Assembly: GCF_012843435.1 (NCBI RefSeq)
Contig: NZ_JABAFC010000029.1
Coordinates: forward strand, 1-46,088
Source of the DNA: Psychrobacillus sp. BL-248-WT-3
Lineage (GTDB): Bacteria > Bacillota > Bacilli > Bacillales_A > Planococcaceae
Reading direction: 5' to 3'
Length of the DNA stretch: 46,088 nt
The notes beneath the pieces were generated by a model. It ran no database searches, was not told the origin of the DNA, and was given only the letters and a program-made list of their open reading frames with translations. Positions 33,775 to 42,221 of this stretch are shown piece by piece; positions within the stretch are counted from its first letter, which is position 1, and the number at the start of each line of letters is the position of its first letter. The translations under genes and the position numbers were made by a program.

Positions 33775-33870
33775 ATGAAACTAATCCTTATTCTTGGCGT
33801 TTGTGTTGCGTTTCTTACTGCAATTTTCACTGCAGGATACGACGACAAACCAGGTGCATCTGAGAAATAA
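33775..33870 (+). CDS. 31-residue hydrophobic peptide, function unknown
   Basis: The ATG follows GAGGAGG at good distance. One hydrophobic helix (MKLILILGVCVAFLTAIF) ends in a polar tail with GYDDKPGASEK. Too short for most gene finders. The strong Shine-Dalgarno and dedicated terminator make it a credible small membrane peptide gene. It converges with trmL. Confidence 0.6.
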   Translation: MKLILILGVCVAFLTAIFTAGYDDKPGASEK

Positions 33871-33883
33871 TAATTATTCAACA

Positions 33884-33926
33884 TAAAAACGGACGAGTCT
33901 GAATAAGACTTCGTCCGTTTTTTTTT
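33884..33926. terminator. Bidirectional terminator
   Basis: aaaacggacgagtct / agacttcgtccgtttt stem (one mismatch) with a run of A before and T after. Serves the 31-residue peptide gene and trmL. Confidence 0.9.
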
Positions 33927-34398
33927 AATGTAAGTTTGGATAATCCTGTTGACGCAAAGCCTCATAAATAAGAATTGCTGCAGTGTTCGAGAGATTCAAT
34001 GAACGAATATTGTCATTCATCGGTATTCTAAGTGCGCGGTCTGGATGTGCGTCGATAAATTCACGAGGAAGTCCCTTCGTCTCACGTCCAAATATAAAGA
34101 AATGATTCTTCTCTGAATCACTAAAATCAAATGTAGTATGTGGCTTCGCACCAAATTTAGTGATCAGGTAATATTCAGCTCCAGGGTGAGCTGCGAAAAA
34201 TTCATCTAACCCATCATAATAGGTGATGTCCACATGCTCCCAATAATCTAATCCTGCACGCTTTAGCATTTTATCGTCTGTAGAAAAGCCTAATGGTCGG
34301 ATAAGATGAAGCTTAGCGCCTGTACCTGCACACGTTCTAGCAATATTTCCTGTGTTTGCAGGAATTTCTGGTTGATATAACACGACATTAATACTCAA
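33925..34398 (-). CDS. trmL: tRNA (cytidine/uridine-34 2'-O)-methyltransferase TrmL
   Basis: 157 residues, SPOUT-fold methyltransferase. Motifs PEIPANTGNIARTC, IFGRETKGLP and IPMNDNIRSLNLSN are the three knot motifs that bind SAM and tRNA. It methylates the wobble ribose of Leu tRNAs. The start taken is a TTG with AGGAAG eight bases upstream, giving MSINVVLYQPEIPANTG; the GTG three codons earlier is too close to the same site. It lies 12 bp downstream of queG: two anticodon-modification genes together. Confidence 0.92.
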   Translation of the reverse strand: MSINVVLYQPEIPANTGNIARTCAGTGAKLHLIRPLGFSTDDKMLKRAGLDYWEHVDITYYDGLDEFFAAHPGAEYYLITKFGAKPHTTFDFSDSEKNHFFIFGRETKGLPREFIDAHPDRALRIPMNDNIRSLNLSNTAAILIYEALRQQDYPNLH

Positions 34399-34410
34399 TG
34401 ATTCCACTTC

Positions 34411-35550
34411 CTAATTTTCAATTGTATAAAACGCAAGACCCTTGCGAATCTCTTCTAAAACCTGTTCTTCTTGCTCTGTTTTTTCTGCTTCCTTTAATGC
34501 AAGCAAGCCTTCCTCTGTATTAATTTTGCCTAATGCCCATGCTGCTGTTCCTCTTATTACAGGTCTTGCATCGTGTAGCATTAGTTCGATCAGCGTGGGA
34601 ACTGCTGCCTCTTCTTTAAAATGTGCCAATGCAATGATTGCATTCCGTTGAATTGGATTTTTTCCTCTCCATGAACCAGACATATGACCATACGTTTCTT
34701 TAAAGGTCCGATTAGTCATGCCTAGTAACGGTAACAATAACGGCTTCACTAGCTCCGGGTCAGGCTTGAATGATTCCTGATGAAGATTAGCCTTGCCTTT
34801 ATTTTTTGGACAGACGGTTTGGCATGTATCACAGCCATATATCCGATTCCCTATCTTCGCTCGGAACTCATCAGGCACCATCGTTTTAGTTTGGGTGATA
34901 AAGGCGATACATCGTTGTGCATTCAGCTGACCACCTTCTATTAAAGCACCAGTAGGGCAGACGTCTAAGCAAAGCCTACAATCCCCACACTGATCCTCCA
35001 TTTGTTCACTTGGGGCAAAAGGAATAGAGGTAATCATTTCTCCCAAGTAAACATAAGATCCAAATTCCGGGGTGATGATTGAACAATTTTTTGCACTCCA
35101 GCCAATCCCAGAACGTTCGGCAACTGCACGGTCTGAAAGCTCACCAGTATCGACCATTGAACGCAGCCTAGCGTCTGGTATGTGCGTTAAAATATATAAT
35201 TCTAGCTGAGCGAGCTTTTCTCTTAAAACTGTATGGTAATCCATTCCCCAGGATGCTCTAGCAAATATTCCTCGTCTAGCTCCCTTTACACTTTGGGGTG
35301 CATCCTTCATCTTAGAGGGATAAGCAATAGCTATCGAGATAATGCTCTGTGCCTCCTCCAGTAAAAGCTGAGGATTTGTTCTTTTATCAAGATCCGGCTC
35401 TTCAAATCCGGAAGCATACCCTAACTCCTGCTGACGAATTAATCGATTCTTCAATTCATGAAATGGAGAAACAGTGGTAAAACCAATTTTATCAATTCCA
35501 ATGGATGCAGCGTATTCTATGAGGTTCTGTTGATGCTGGTTTATATTCAC
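34411..35550 (-). CDS. queG: Epoxyqueuosine reductase QueG
   Basis: 379 residues. An N-terminal cobalamin-binding catalytic domain (MVDTGELSDRAVAERSG includes the active-site aspartate) is followed by two [4Fe-4S] clusters in CGDCRLCLDVCPTGA and CDTCQTVCP, then C-terminal HEAT-like repeats. It performs the last step of queuosine synthesis, removing the epoxide on tRNA-bound epoxyqueuosine. The GTG with AAAGGAG seven bases upstream is the start; a frame 15 codons longer runs towards the divergent B3/B4 gene. Operon with trmL. Confidence 0.93.
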   Translation of the reverse strand: MNINQHQQNLIEYAASIGIDKIGFTTVSPFHELKNRLIRQQELGYASGFEEPDLDKRTNPQLLLEEAQSIISIAIAYPSKMKDAPQSVKGARRGIFARASWGMDYHTVLREKLAQLELYILTHIPDARLRSMVDTGELSDRAVAERSGIGWSAKNCSIITPEFGSYVYLGEMITSIPFAPSEQMEDQCGDCRLCLDVCPTGALIEGGQLNAQRCIAFITQTKTMVPDEFRAKIGNRIYGCDTCQTVCPKNKGKANLHQESFKPDPELVKPLLLPLLGMTNRTFKETYGHMSGSWRGKNPIQRNAIIALAHFKEEAAVPTLIELMLHDARPVIRGTAAWALGKINTEEGLLALKEAEKTEQEEQVLEEIRKGLAFYTIEN

Positions 35551-35607
35551 TAGAGTTCTCCTTTCTGTATGGTACAATGAAGAAAATATATACAAGGATG
35601 GTTTAAA

Positions 35608-36297
35608 ATGTTTGTAAAATTAGATACTTCTCTATTACAAATAGAGCCTACTTTTAAAATTGGCCTTATTTATTATAACAAAATTATTGTATCATCTTCC
35701 CCTCAAATGCTTAAGGGACGCCTCCAATTATTTCAAGAACAGCTTTTTTTCGAATTAGAGGAAAAAGCAGTTAATGATTTTGATGGGATAAAGGAATGGC
35801 GAGGTCTTTGGAAAAAGCTTGGAGCAGACCCTAACCGTTATCGCCCTTCTATGGAAGCAATGTACAGAAGGATTGCAAAACAAAATTATATCACACCTAT
35901 GCATTCTGCTGTAGATTTAAATAACTTCTTCTCTATGCGCTATGAGATTCCTCTTGGAATATATAATTTGGATGAGATTAAAGAGGATATCTTTATCACC
36001 GTAGGCAATGCAGAAACAAATTATCTTGGATTGAATGGTAGAGAAAATAATTTACACGGGATTTTAACACTTCAAGATGAAGTAGGTGCATTCGGAAGTC
36101 CATTCGTCGATTCTAAACGGACGGCAGTTACTGAAAGTACAACGAATGCTATACAAGCAGTATATCTACGTCCTTCTATGAGTCAGGAAGAAGCGGCAAA
36201 ATTATTAGAATCTATGGGTCAAATGTTCACTCAAGTGCACGGTGGAGAAGCCACAAGTGTTGTATTAGACAATAACCAAGTAGAATGGAGGATATAA
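35608..36297 (+). CDS. B3/B4 tRNA-binding domain protein
   Basis: 229 residues related to the B3/B4 domain of phenylalanyl-tRNA synthetase beta (COG3382). A conserved-looking WRGLWKKLGADPNRYRPS segment lies at about 65-85, followed by VDLNNFFSMRYEIPLG. Stand-alone members are thought to clear mischarged tRNAs or free amino-acid adducts; the exact role here is not established. AAGGATGG lies eight bases before the ATG. Divergent from queG and followed after 3 bp by the next gene. Confidence 0.85.
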   Translation: MFVKLDTSLLQIEPTFKIGLIYYNKIIVSSSPQMLKGRLQLFQEQLFFELEEKAVNDFDGIKEWRGLWKKLGADPNRYRPSMEAMYRRIAKQNYITPMHSAVDLNNFFSMRYEIPLGIYNLDEIKEDIFITVGNAETNYLGLNGRENNLHGILTLQDEVGAFGSPFVDSKRTAVTESTTNAIQAVYLRPSMSQEEAAKLLESMGQMFTQVHGGEATSVVLDNNQVEWRI

Positions 36298-36300
36298 ATT

Positions 36301-36819
36301 ATGGCACCAATACTTCTTGCAGAGGCAGTAAAACTAAAGAGTATTTTATTGAAGAGAGTTCAGGAACTGGAAATAGAAATGATGCGTGTTGGTTTTACAG
36401 TAATTGAGAAGGGGACTACTCCTGCTCCTTCTATTAGAACTGTGAGCGCAATCGATTTAGAAATGAATGATATCCGCTCGGATATCCGAAAGCTTGATCG
36501 ACTTATATACGAGGCTAACTTAAATAATACAGTTACATATAAGGAAGTTGACCTCACCATCGTGGAGGCAATTGAAATGGCTACTCAGCTACGTGCCCAG
36601 GCAAGAGTATATAAACAGTTAGGAAGCCATGAAAAGCAAAGAATCCAATTCAGCGGCTACGGCGAAGGAACCACTTATGTAGAGGTTGCCTTATATGAGC
36701 CAGAAGAATATCGAAAAAAAGCGTTAGATTTTGAAAAGGATGCAAATAAATTATCTGGGCTGATTAATGCGAAAAACTACGCTGTTACTATTGCCTTTGA
36801 TGATGAAAAATATGCTTAA
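36301..36819 (+). CDS. DIP1984-like coiled-coil protein
   Basis: 172 residues, mostly alpha helical with heptad-like Leu/Ile spacing. It has an N-terminal ILLAEAVKLKSILLKRVQEL helix, a central SAIDLEMNDIRSDIRKLDRL, and TVTYKEVDLTIVEAIEM. The helix-loop layout resembles the DIP1984 family (septicolysin-like), whose function is unclear. AGGAGG-like sequence overlaps the previous gene end. Co-transcribed with the B3/B4 gene. Confidence 0.65.
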   Translation: MAPILLAEAVKLKSILLKRVQELEIEMMRVGFTVIEKGTTPAPSIRTVSAIDLEMNDIRSDIRKLDRLIYEANLNNTVTYKEVDLTIVEAIEMATQLRAQARVYKQLGSHEKQRIQFSGYGEGTTYVEVALYEPEEYRKKALDFEKDANKLSGLINAKNYAVTIAFDDEKYA

Positions 36820-36826
36820 TTTATAT

Positions 36827-36990
36827 CCTTGGTAAGGTGAGACTCCTTGCCAAGGCATAGCAGGAGGTCATTACAATTTAACTGATGGCAAACCAATGAC
36901 CATTTACTATTTACTTTGTGACTAATAACTAATGACTAACCATTGCAACGGCAATTGACAAACTTTAGTATTACCGGATCTCCTGCTATG
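36827..36990 (+). ncRNA. Structured intergenic element, possible RNA or MITE
   Basis: An 11-bp hairpin (ccttggtaagg / ccttgccaagg, 36828-36856, complete with one G-U) is followed by a long-range stem: catagcaggag (36857-36867) pairs with ctcctgctatg (36980-36990), enclosing about 112 bases with repeated tgacta-like words. The gene-like signals end before it, and a terminator follows. It could be a folded RNA, a leader or a mobile miniature element. Confidence 0.45.
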
Positions 36991-37027
36991 AAAAACGCTC
37001 CTCTCCATTTTTGGAGGGAGCGTTTTT
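36991..37027. terminator. Bidirectional terminator
   Basis: aaaaacgctcc...ctcc / ggag...ggagcgttttt stem with T run. It serves the DIP1984-like gene and the anti-sigma factor gene. Confidence 0.88.
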
Positions 37028-37033
37028 GCTTAG

Positions 37034-38356
37034 TTAATTTTCAAAGACCTGTGTTTGTTCTCCGTCTATTTCAAGGTACCAGGAACCTTCTTTAGGAAAT
37101 TTGATTTCTCCCTCGTAATGGAATAATCTTTGTCCGTTAGCTGCGTCAATCACAGGGTTTTGGTCATTTTGAAAGCTACTCTTCTGTACAATTTCATCTC
37201 CATTTGAATTTACTAAAAGAACCTCTATACTTTCCTTTTCCCCATTAGAGCTTTCTATAATTACATTAGTAGTTTCGCCAATTTGAATCTCCTTAGGTGA
37301 ATCTAGCAACACGTAATGTTCGGACTTTGGAAAAGGTGGAAGAACCTCTATCCTAAATTCCTCAAACAATTCTTCCTCCACGTAAAAGGAAACTTGCCAC
37401 TCTCCCTCTGTAGTAAAGGCTGGGAAGCTTGTTAAAATATGAGCATCCTCACTATATAAACCGGCGGCTAATACTCCCTCTGACAATAAAAGCTTCTCTC
37501 CATAACTGTTTATCGCCTCTACCTTATATTCCTTCCCAACTAAAGATTCAGGATCACTCCAATAGTAGAGCATAAGTTTTGCTCCTCGACGAGTATCCTC
37601 TGCAACGAAATTGTCAGGCCCTAGTATTCCAATTTTCCCTTCTATCCCTATTACATTTTGTGGCGAATCTTGTAAAGGAAATGAAGTAGCGAAAGGTGCG
37701 TCTAATGTAACGGATTTTGGTGACTCATTATTTAAATCATATGTTTTTCCCTTATAAGCCACCGAAAAATTGATATCTTTGCTTGCCTCTAATAATTTTT
37801 GTAGTTCCGCTTCGGAATAATTTGCATATAAAGATTCAAATGTAATTGTGTAATCATATCTATCCTTATTCGGATTTGAATTATAGCTTGCCCTATTTCC
37901 AATACCGTAACTATCCTTTAAGAAAAGATATTTATTTTCCGCTCGAAACTCCATAGAATGCCAAACATCTATTGGTATAAGCTCTTTAGACGTTAAAGAT
38001 AACTCCGTCCTAACTGCATGGAGCTTATCCCCTGATGCATTCATTGTAATCTCCGTGTTTTTAATGTCTTCTATTTGCAGATCAAGACTTTTTATATATT
38101 CCTGCTCCGTCAACGAGCCCATGCCTACTTCTGTTTCTTTCGTTAAATCTGGGTTGTACATGGGGCTTGCTAAATAAGCAACCATTAAAAGGCAGGCCGT
38201 TGCTATAACTACAGATAGAGGTTTTAGAAACCTTAATCGGTTTGATTTTGAAGCATTTCGAATGCTGTAAATCACTTTTCTCTTTTCTTCTTTAGCAAGA
38301 GAATGCTTCGGAAGATTTCGCAACTGTTCCTCCAGATCATCGTGTTCTCGCTTCAT
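37034..38356 (-). CDS. Membrane anti-sigma factor-like protein with large ectodomain
   Basis: 440 residues: a short cytoplasmic N-terminus (about 1-43, KHSLAKEEKRKVIYSIRN), one membrane helix (about 44-65) and a large extracellular part with two beta-rich segments, GEWQVSFYVEEEL and GSWYLEIDGEQTQV, near the C-terminus. It overlaps the sigma gene by 20 bp, the usual sign of a regulator-partner pair. The N-terminus probably holds the sigma factor at the membrane. The start is the ATG with GGAGG nine bases upstream. No catalytic motif was recognised in the ectodomain; a ligand or stress-sensing role is inferred. Confidence 0.75.
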   Translation of the reverse strand: MKREHDDLEEQLRNLPKHSLAKEEKRKVIYSIRNASKSNRLRFLKPLSVVIATACLLMVAYLASPMYNPDLTKETEVGMGSLTEQEYIKSLDLQIEDIKNTEITMNASGDKLHAVRTELSLTSKELIPIDVWHSMEFRAENKYLFLKDSYGIGNRASYNSNPNKDRYDYTITFESLYANYSEAELQKLLEASKDINFSVAYKGKTYDLNNESPKSVTLDAPFATSFPLQDSPQNVIGIEGKIGILGPDNFVAEDTRRGAKLMLYYWSDPESLVGKEYKVEAINSYGEKLLLSEGVLAAGLYSEDAHILTSFPAFTTEGEWQVSFYVEEELFEEFRIEVLPPFPKSEHYVLLDSPKEIQIGETTNVIIESSNGEKESIEVLLVNSNGDEIVQKSSFQNDQNPVIDAANGQRLFHYEGEIKFPKEGSWYLEIDGEQTQVFEN

Positions 38357-38852
38357 ACTCAAATCCCTCCTTTTCCAAAATGCTCTTCAGTTTCTTTAGC
38401 GAACGGTGATAAAGAACATTCACATGGTTTTCATTGGATTCTAGGATTTCTGCTACTTGTTTAGAGGTCAATTCAAGTATCGACTTTAAAATAATTACCT
38501 CTTTGTTTTTCGCTGGCAATTTATTTATAGCTAGGTATAATTCTTGATTCATCTCACCAAGTAAAACAGTATGATCTAATCCCTCTATCTGTTTGTCATC
38601 TCGCAAAACGTATTTTATTCGATTCCAAATATTATTCTTTCTAGCCCGGTCAACCACTATATTCTTTGCGATGGTTATTAACCAGGTTTTTGGATGTGCC
38701 CCTTCCTTAAAGTAGGAAATCTTCTTCAATCCACGAAGAAAAGTTTCCTGCACCAGGTCCTGAACATCCATAGAGCCCGTATAGTAAATGAGGAAGCTGG
38801 TCACATCCCGCTCATATAACTCAAACCACTCCTCGATTAAATCCCTTTCCAA
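38337..38852 (-). CDS. ECF-type RNA polymerase sigma factor
   Basis: 171 residues: region 2 (DVQDLVQETFLRGLKKISYF through NIVVDRAR) binds RNA polymerase and the -10 element; region 4 (KNKEVIILKSILELTSKQVA, then RSLKKLKSIL) binds the -35 element. The TTG start follows a G-rich ribosome site. A candidate ECF promoter lies upstream (38883-38910), so the gene is probably autoregulated. The downstream anti-sigma gene overlaps it. Confidence 0.88.
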   Translation of the reverse strand: MERDLIEEWFELYERDVTSFLIYYTGSMDVQDLVQETFLRGLKKISYFKEGAHPKTWLITIAKNIVVDRARKNNIWNRIKYVLRDDKQIEGLDHTVLLGEMNQELYLAINKLPAKNKEVIILKSILELTSKQVAEILESNENHVNVLYHRSLKKLKSILEKEGFEYEARTR

Positions 38853-38882
38853 GTGATCCCCCCTATCTCCCTACTACTTCAT

Positions 38883-38910
38883 TAGACGTTTTACTTTCCT
38901 TAATCTTACA
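38883..38910 (-). promoter_or_regulatory. Candidate autoregulated ECF promoter
   Basis: On the minus strand TGTAAG (38905-38910), a 16-bp spacer and CGTC (38885-38888) fit the TGTAAC-N16/17-CGTC-like consensus of Bacillus ECF promoters. It lies about 31 bp upstream of the sigma gene start codon. Confidence 0.55.
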
Positions 38911-38924
38911 AGACTTTGGAAAAT

Positions 38925-38963
38925 AAAAAAATCAGCCATTGTAGAAACAATGACTGATTTATG
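38925..38963 (-). terminator. Terminator of proS
   Basis: aaatcagccattgt / acaatgactgattt stem (one mismatch), followed in the minus sense by six T. Confidence 0.85.
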
Positions 38964-38977
38964 TGTTCCATATTTAA

Positions 38978-40417
38978 TTAGTATGATCTTGCAAACCATA
39001 CCGTGTGTTTCGATTCTTTTCCACAATTAATACAAGTTGATTTTTCAGCTGGTGGATTGAATGGAATATTACGTGTTGTGAATTTTGTTTCTTCTTTAAC
39101 ATGCTCCTCACAAGCATCGTCTCCACACCATCCAGCAAGAATCCATCCAGGGATTTCTCCTTTTTCCGAAGAGTCCTCTAAATGCTGTTTCAGCTGATCC
39201 ATGGAATCGACATGGGTATAAGAGTTTGCATCACGGAATGCACGCGCTTTTTCTAATAGACGAGTTTGCATTGTGTTTAGCTCTTCTTCCACACGCTCCA
39301 CAATAACATTTATATCAACTGATTCTTTCTCATCTAAATCGCGAGCCTTCATAAGCACTTGATTGTTTTCTAAATCACGTGGTCCTAATTCAACGCGAAC
39401 TGGCACACCTTTAAGCTCCCACTCATTAAATTTATAGCCAGGTGATTGATCAGAATCGTCTAAACGAACTCGGATACCTTTTGCTTTTAATGCAGCAAAG
39501 ATTTCATCTAGTTTTTCCATTATTGCTGGGTTCTTTTTCCATGGCCCGACTGGTATTAAAACAACTTGTGTCGGTGCAATACGTGGTGGCAATACAAGAC
39601 CTTGCTCATCACCATGAACCATGATCACAGATCCGATTAATCGAGTAGAAGTTCCCCAAGAAGTCGTATGCACATGCTGGTGCTTGTTTTCTTTATTCAA
39701 ATATTTGATATCGAATGCTTCAGCGAATTTAGTTCCAAGGTAATGAGAAGTTCCAGCCTGAACCGCTTTTCCATCCTTCATCATAGCTTCGATGGAATAC
39801 GTATCTACTGCCCCTGCAAAGCGTTCAGATGGAGTTTTTTGACCGTCATATACAGGAATAGCTAAAAGTCCCTCTACTACCTCTTTATAAATATTTAGCA
39901 TTTGCATTGTTTCTTGACGAGCTTCCTCTTCATCCACATGAGCTGTATGACCCTCTTGCCATAAAAACTCAGAGGTACGAATGAAAGGAAGTGTTTTCTT
40001 TTCCCAACGGAATACGTTAGCCCATTGGTTGATCAGTACAGGTAGGTCACGATAGCTTTTAATCCAATCAGAATACAGATGACCAATCATCGTTTCAGAG
40101 GTTGGACGAAGCGCTAAACGCTCCTCTAGTTTTTCACCTGCAGCCTCTGTAACCCATGGAAGCTCTGGTGAGAAGCCTTCAATATGATCCTTTTCCTTTT
40201 GGAAAAATGATTCAGGAATTAGCATTGGAAAATAAGCGTTACGGTGTCCTGTCTCTTTAAAGCGTTGGTTCATCTCTGCTTGGATATGCTCCCAGATTTC
40301 GTAGCCGTCCGGTTTAAATGCAATACATCCACGTACTGGTGTATAATCCATTAAATCAGCTTTTTGGATTGTGTCGATATACCATTTAGTAAAATCGTTT
40401 TGTTGTTGGTTAGTCAT
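38978..40417 (-). CDS. proS: Prolyl-tRNA synthetase, archaeal/eukaryotic (ProS type 3) form
   Basis: 479 residues. A class II core with motif 2 (FRWEKKTLPFIRTSEFLWQ) and RPTSETMIGHLYSDW; no bacterial-type insertion editing domain. The C-terminal zinc-like domain has CGDDAC and CINCG and ends in Tyr, as in archaeal and eukaryotic-type enzymes. It charges tRNA-Pro in the cytoplasm. A T-box riboswitch precedes it, so transcription responds to uncharged tRNA-Pro. Monocistronic with terminator. Confidence 0.92.
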   Translation of the reverse strand: MTNQQQNDFTKWYIDTIQKADLMDYTPVRGCIAFKPDGYEIWEHIQAEMNQRFKETGHRNAYFPMLIPESFFQKEKDHIEGFSPELPWVTEAAGEKLEERLALRPTSETMIGHLYSDWIKSYRDLPVLINQWANVFRWEKKTLPFIRTSEFLWQEGHTAHVDEEEARQETMQMLNIYKEVVEGLLAIPVYDGQKTPSERFAGAVDTYSIEAMMKDGKAVQAGTSHYLGTKFAEAFDIKYLNKENKHQHVHTTSWGTSTRLIGSVIMVHGDEQGLVLPPRIAPTQVVLIPVGPWKKNPAIMEKLDEIFAALKAKGIRVRLDDSDQSPGYKFNEWELKGVPVRVELGPRDLENNQVLMKARDLDEKESVDINVIVERVEEELNTMQTRLLEKARAFRDANSYTHVDSMDQLKQHLEDSSEKGEIPGWILAGWCGDDACEEHVKEETKFTTRNIPFNPPAEKSTCINCGKESKHTVWFARSY

Positions 40418-40436
40418 TACTTTTCCTCCTTAAAAT

Positions 40437-40670
40437 ATAAAAAAGCACAAGTCTGTCCTTGTAAAAGGACGTCCTTGTGCTTGAATAGACGTGGTACCAC
40501 CTTAGTTTAGCTTAAAATAAGTTTTAAGCCCTCTAAACGTTTGATAACGATAACGAATCGGTTATGTTTGCATAACATCTCCGTGGTAGGTTTCAACAAG
40601 AAGGGGTGATATAGCTCTCAGCAAACGCTATATTTTCTGTTTCACAATTCTTATTTACTTGATCACATCG
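40437..40670 (-). promoter_or_regulatory. T-box riboswitch upstream of proS
   Basis: In the minus-strand sense: stem I with a CCT (Pro) triplet at about 40588-40590 in GAAACCTACC, the T-box AAGGTGGTACCACG (plus-strand cgtggtaccacctt at 40490-40503), then the terminator aagcacaag / cttgtgctttttt. Uncharged tRNA-Pro would stabilise the antiterminator. Confidence 0.88.
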
Positions 40671-40689
40671 TAGATTGTATATTACTAAT

Positions 40690-40718
40690 AATATACCAAA
40701 AGGAACGTATTAATACAA
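40690..40718 (-). promoter_or_regulatory. Promoter of proS leader
   Basis: TTGTAT (40713-40718), 17-bp spacer, TATATT (40690-40695) on the minus strand, immediately before the T-box. Confidence 0.6.
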
Positions 40719-40813
40719 CGTACTTCTTTTATACCAATTAATTTAAACAATCAGAATAAAAATACATTATACTTATATTATGGTAAAGACAAAACAAGAT
40801 AGGGGAAGATTAC

Positions 40814-41890
40814 ATGAATGATTTAAAAAGTTCCTTTAACGAATGTACATATTATTTATCCGGTCATAGAAATCGAGATATCTCCGTCTTAAAGGATGCA
40901 TTGAAGGATGTTTCTGAGGACCAATTCAGCGATATCTATGGTAACGGGTCTATTATAGAAGACTTTCAGAAGAAAATGGCTAAACTTTTAGGTAAGGGAA
41001 CGTCTGCATTTTTCCCTAGCGGTACAATGGCTCAGCAAATCGCCTTACGTATTTGGTGCGATGAGAAGCAGCTTAACCAGGTTGCCTATCACCCTTTATG
41101 TCATTTAGAAATACACGAGATGGATGGTTTAAAGGAATTACACCAGATTAAAACGATCCTGCTGGCAGACAAGAATCGAGTAATTGAGCTAGAGGACGTA
41201 AAAAACCTTAAAGAAGACATAGCATGTCTTTTATTGGAGCTACCTCAAAGAGAAATTGGTGGCCAGCTTCCTAGCTTTGAAACATTAGAACAGATTTCAG
41301 CCTATTGTCGTGTAAATGGTATAAAGCTTCATTTAGACGGAGCCCGACTTTTAGAAGTATTACCGTACTATAATAAAACAGCCTCTGAGGTTTGCGACCT
41401 ATTTGACAGTGTTTATATGTCTTTTTATAAAGGAATTGGTGGTATTGCGGGAGCTATTCTAGCCGGTGACGAGGATTTCATAGAGAAATCTAAAATTTGG
41501 AGAAAGCGTTATGGTGGAACACTTATAAGCTTGTATCCTTATATTCTATCAGCAGATTATTATTTTGATAAGCGAGCACACAAAATGGAGCAATACTACC
41601 AAAATTCTGTAGAGCTGGCACAGCTATTTAATGATTGTAAGGATATTTACACTGTACCAGAAATACCTGTTTCCAATATGTTTCATGTCCATTTTAATCG
41701 TTCTCAAGAGGAAATGACAGCTATTCTTAGCAAAGCCCAGCTTGATAACCGCATAGGGATTTCTAGCTATTTAAGTGAGCTGGATGGGGATAAATGTAAA
41801 ATTGAAATAAGTATTGGAGATTCTTATCTAGAAATTCCAAAAGAACAACTAGAACAATTATTTTTGAATTTAAATGAAAAAATGAAATAA
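40814..41890 (+). CDS. Threonine aldolase family PLP enzyme
   Basis: A 358-residue fold-type I PLP-dependent enzyme with Lys206 (SFYKGIGG) as Schiff-base residue, HLDGAR (Asp175, Arg178) stacking on the cofactor and SGTMAQQIALR near the phosphate pocket. The family cleaves L-threonine or L-allo-threonine to glycine and acetaldehyde; beta-eliminating lyases share the fold. AGGGGAAG lies before the ATG. Divergent from the proS leader; a bidirectional terminator follows. Confidence 0.85.
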   Translation: MNDLKSSFNECTYYLSGHRNRDISVLKDALKDVSEDQFSDIYGNGSIIEDFQKKMAKLLGKGTSAFFPSGTMAQQIALRIWCDEKQLNQVAYHPLCHLEIHEMDGLKELHQIKTILLADKNRVIELEDVKNLKEDIACLLLELPQREIGGQLPSFETLEQISAYCRVNGIKLHLDGARLLEVLPYYNKTASEVCDLFDSVYMSFYKGIGGIAGAILAGDEDFIEKSKIWRKRYGGTLISLYPYILSADYYFDKRAHKMEQYYQNSVELAQLFNDCKDIYTVPEIPVSNMFHVHFNRSQEEMTAILSKAQLDNRIGISSYLSELDGDKCKIEISIGDSYLEIPKEQLEQLFLNLNEKMK

Positions 41891-41892
41891 AA

Positions 41893-41927
41893 TAAAAGAC
41901 TCTTAACGTCTCGTTAAGAGTCTTTTA
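41893..41927. terminator. Bidirectional terminator
   Basis: aaaagactcttaacg / cgttaagagtctttt stem over a 3-base loop. Serves the aldolase gene and the small gene on the opposite strand. Confidence 0.9.
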
Positions 41928-42059
41928 TTGCTGTTGCTGATACTGTTCACTTTTAAGTTCTTCATATATATGGTTTGCCTTGCTTTGCGCTTCTGTTTTA
42001 GAAGTTGCGTGTACCTCAATAATTTTTCCTTCGATAATAAAGTTATATGTTTTAATCAT
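41925..42059 (-). CDS. 44-residue small protein, function unknown
   Basis: ATG at 42059 with GGCGAGG seven bases upstream, stop inside the terminator region. The N-terminus MIKTYNFIIEGKIIEVHATS forms a likely beta-hairpin, and a helix (KTEAQSKANHIYEELKSEQY) ends in a Gln run. The layout is similar to short Bacillus proteins of unknown function. It is too short for a default ORF cutoff but well formed. The 42060-42190 gap upstream has nothing else I can support. Confidence 0.6.
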   Translation of the reverse strand: MIKTYNFIIEGKIIEVHATSKTEAQSKANHIYEELKSEQYQQQQ

Positions 42060-42191
42060 TTTAATTCCTCGCCTTTCTTTTTTTGATTCTAATTATGTTA
42101 TTCCCTATTGTAGAAAAATAAAACTTCTTAATAATGGAAATTACAAATATTTATTGGAACAGTAAAAAGTTCATAATTACTGGGCTTACAT

Positions 42192-42221
42192 AAAAAAGGC
42201 GGCTCTCCTTTATGAGCCACC
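42192..42221 (-). terminator. Terminator of the phosphodiesterase gene
   Basis: ggcggctc / gagccacc stem (one mismatch) with six T in the minus sense, overlapping the stop codon. Confidence 0.8.
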
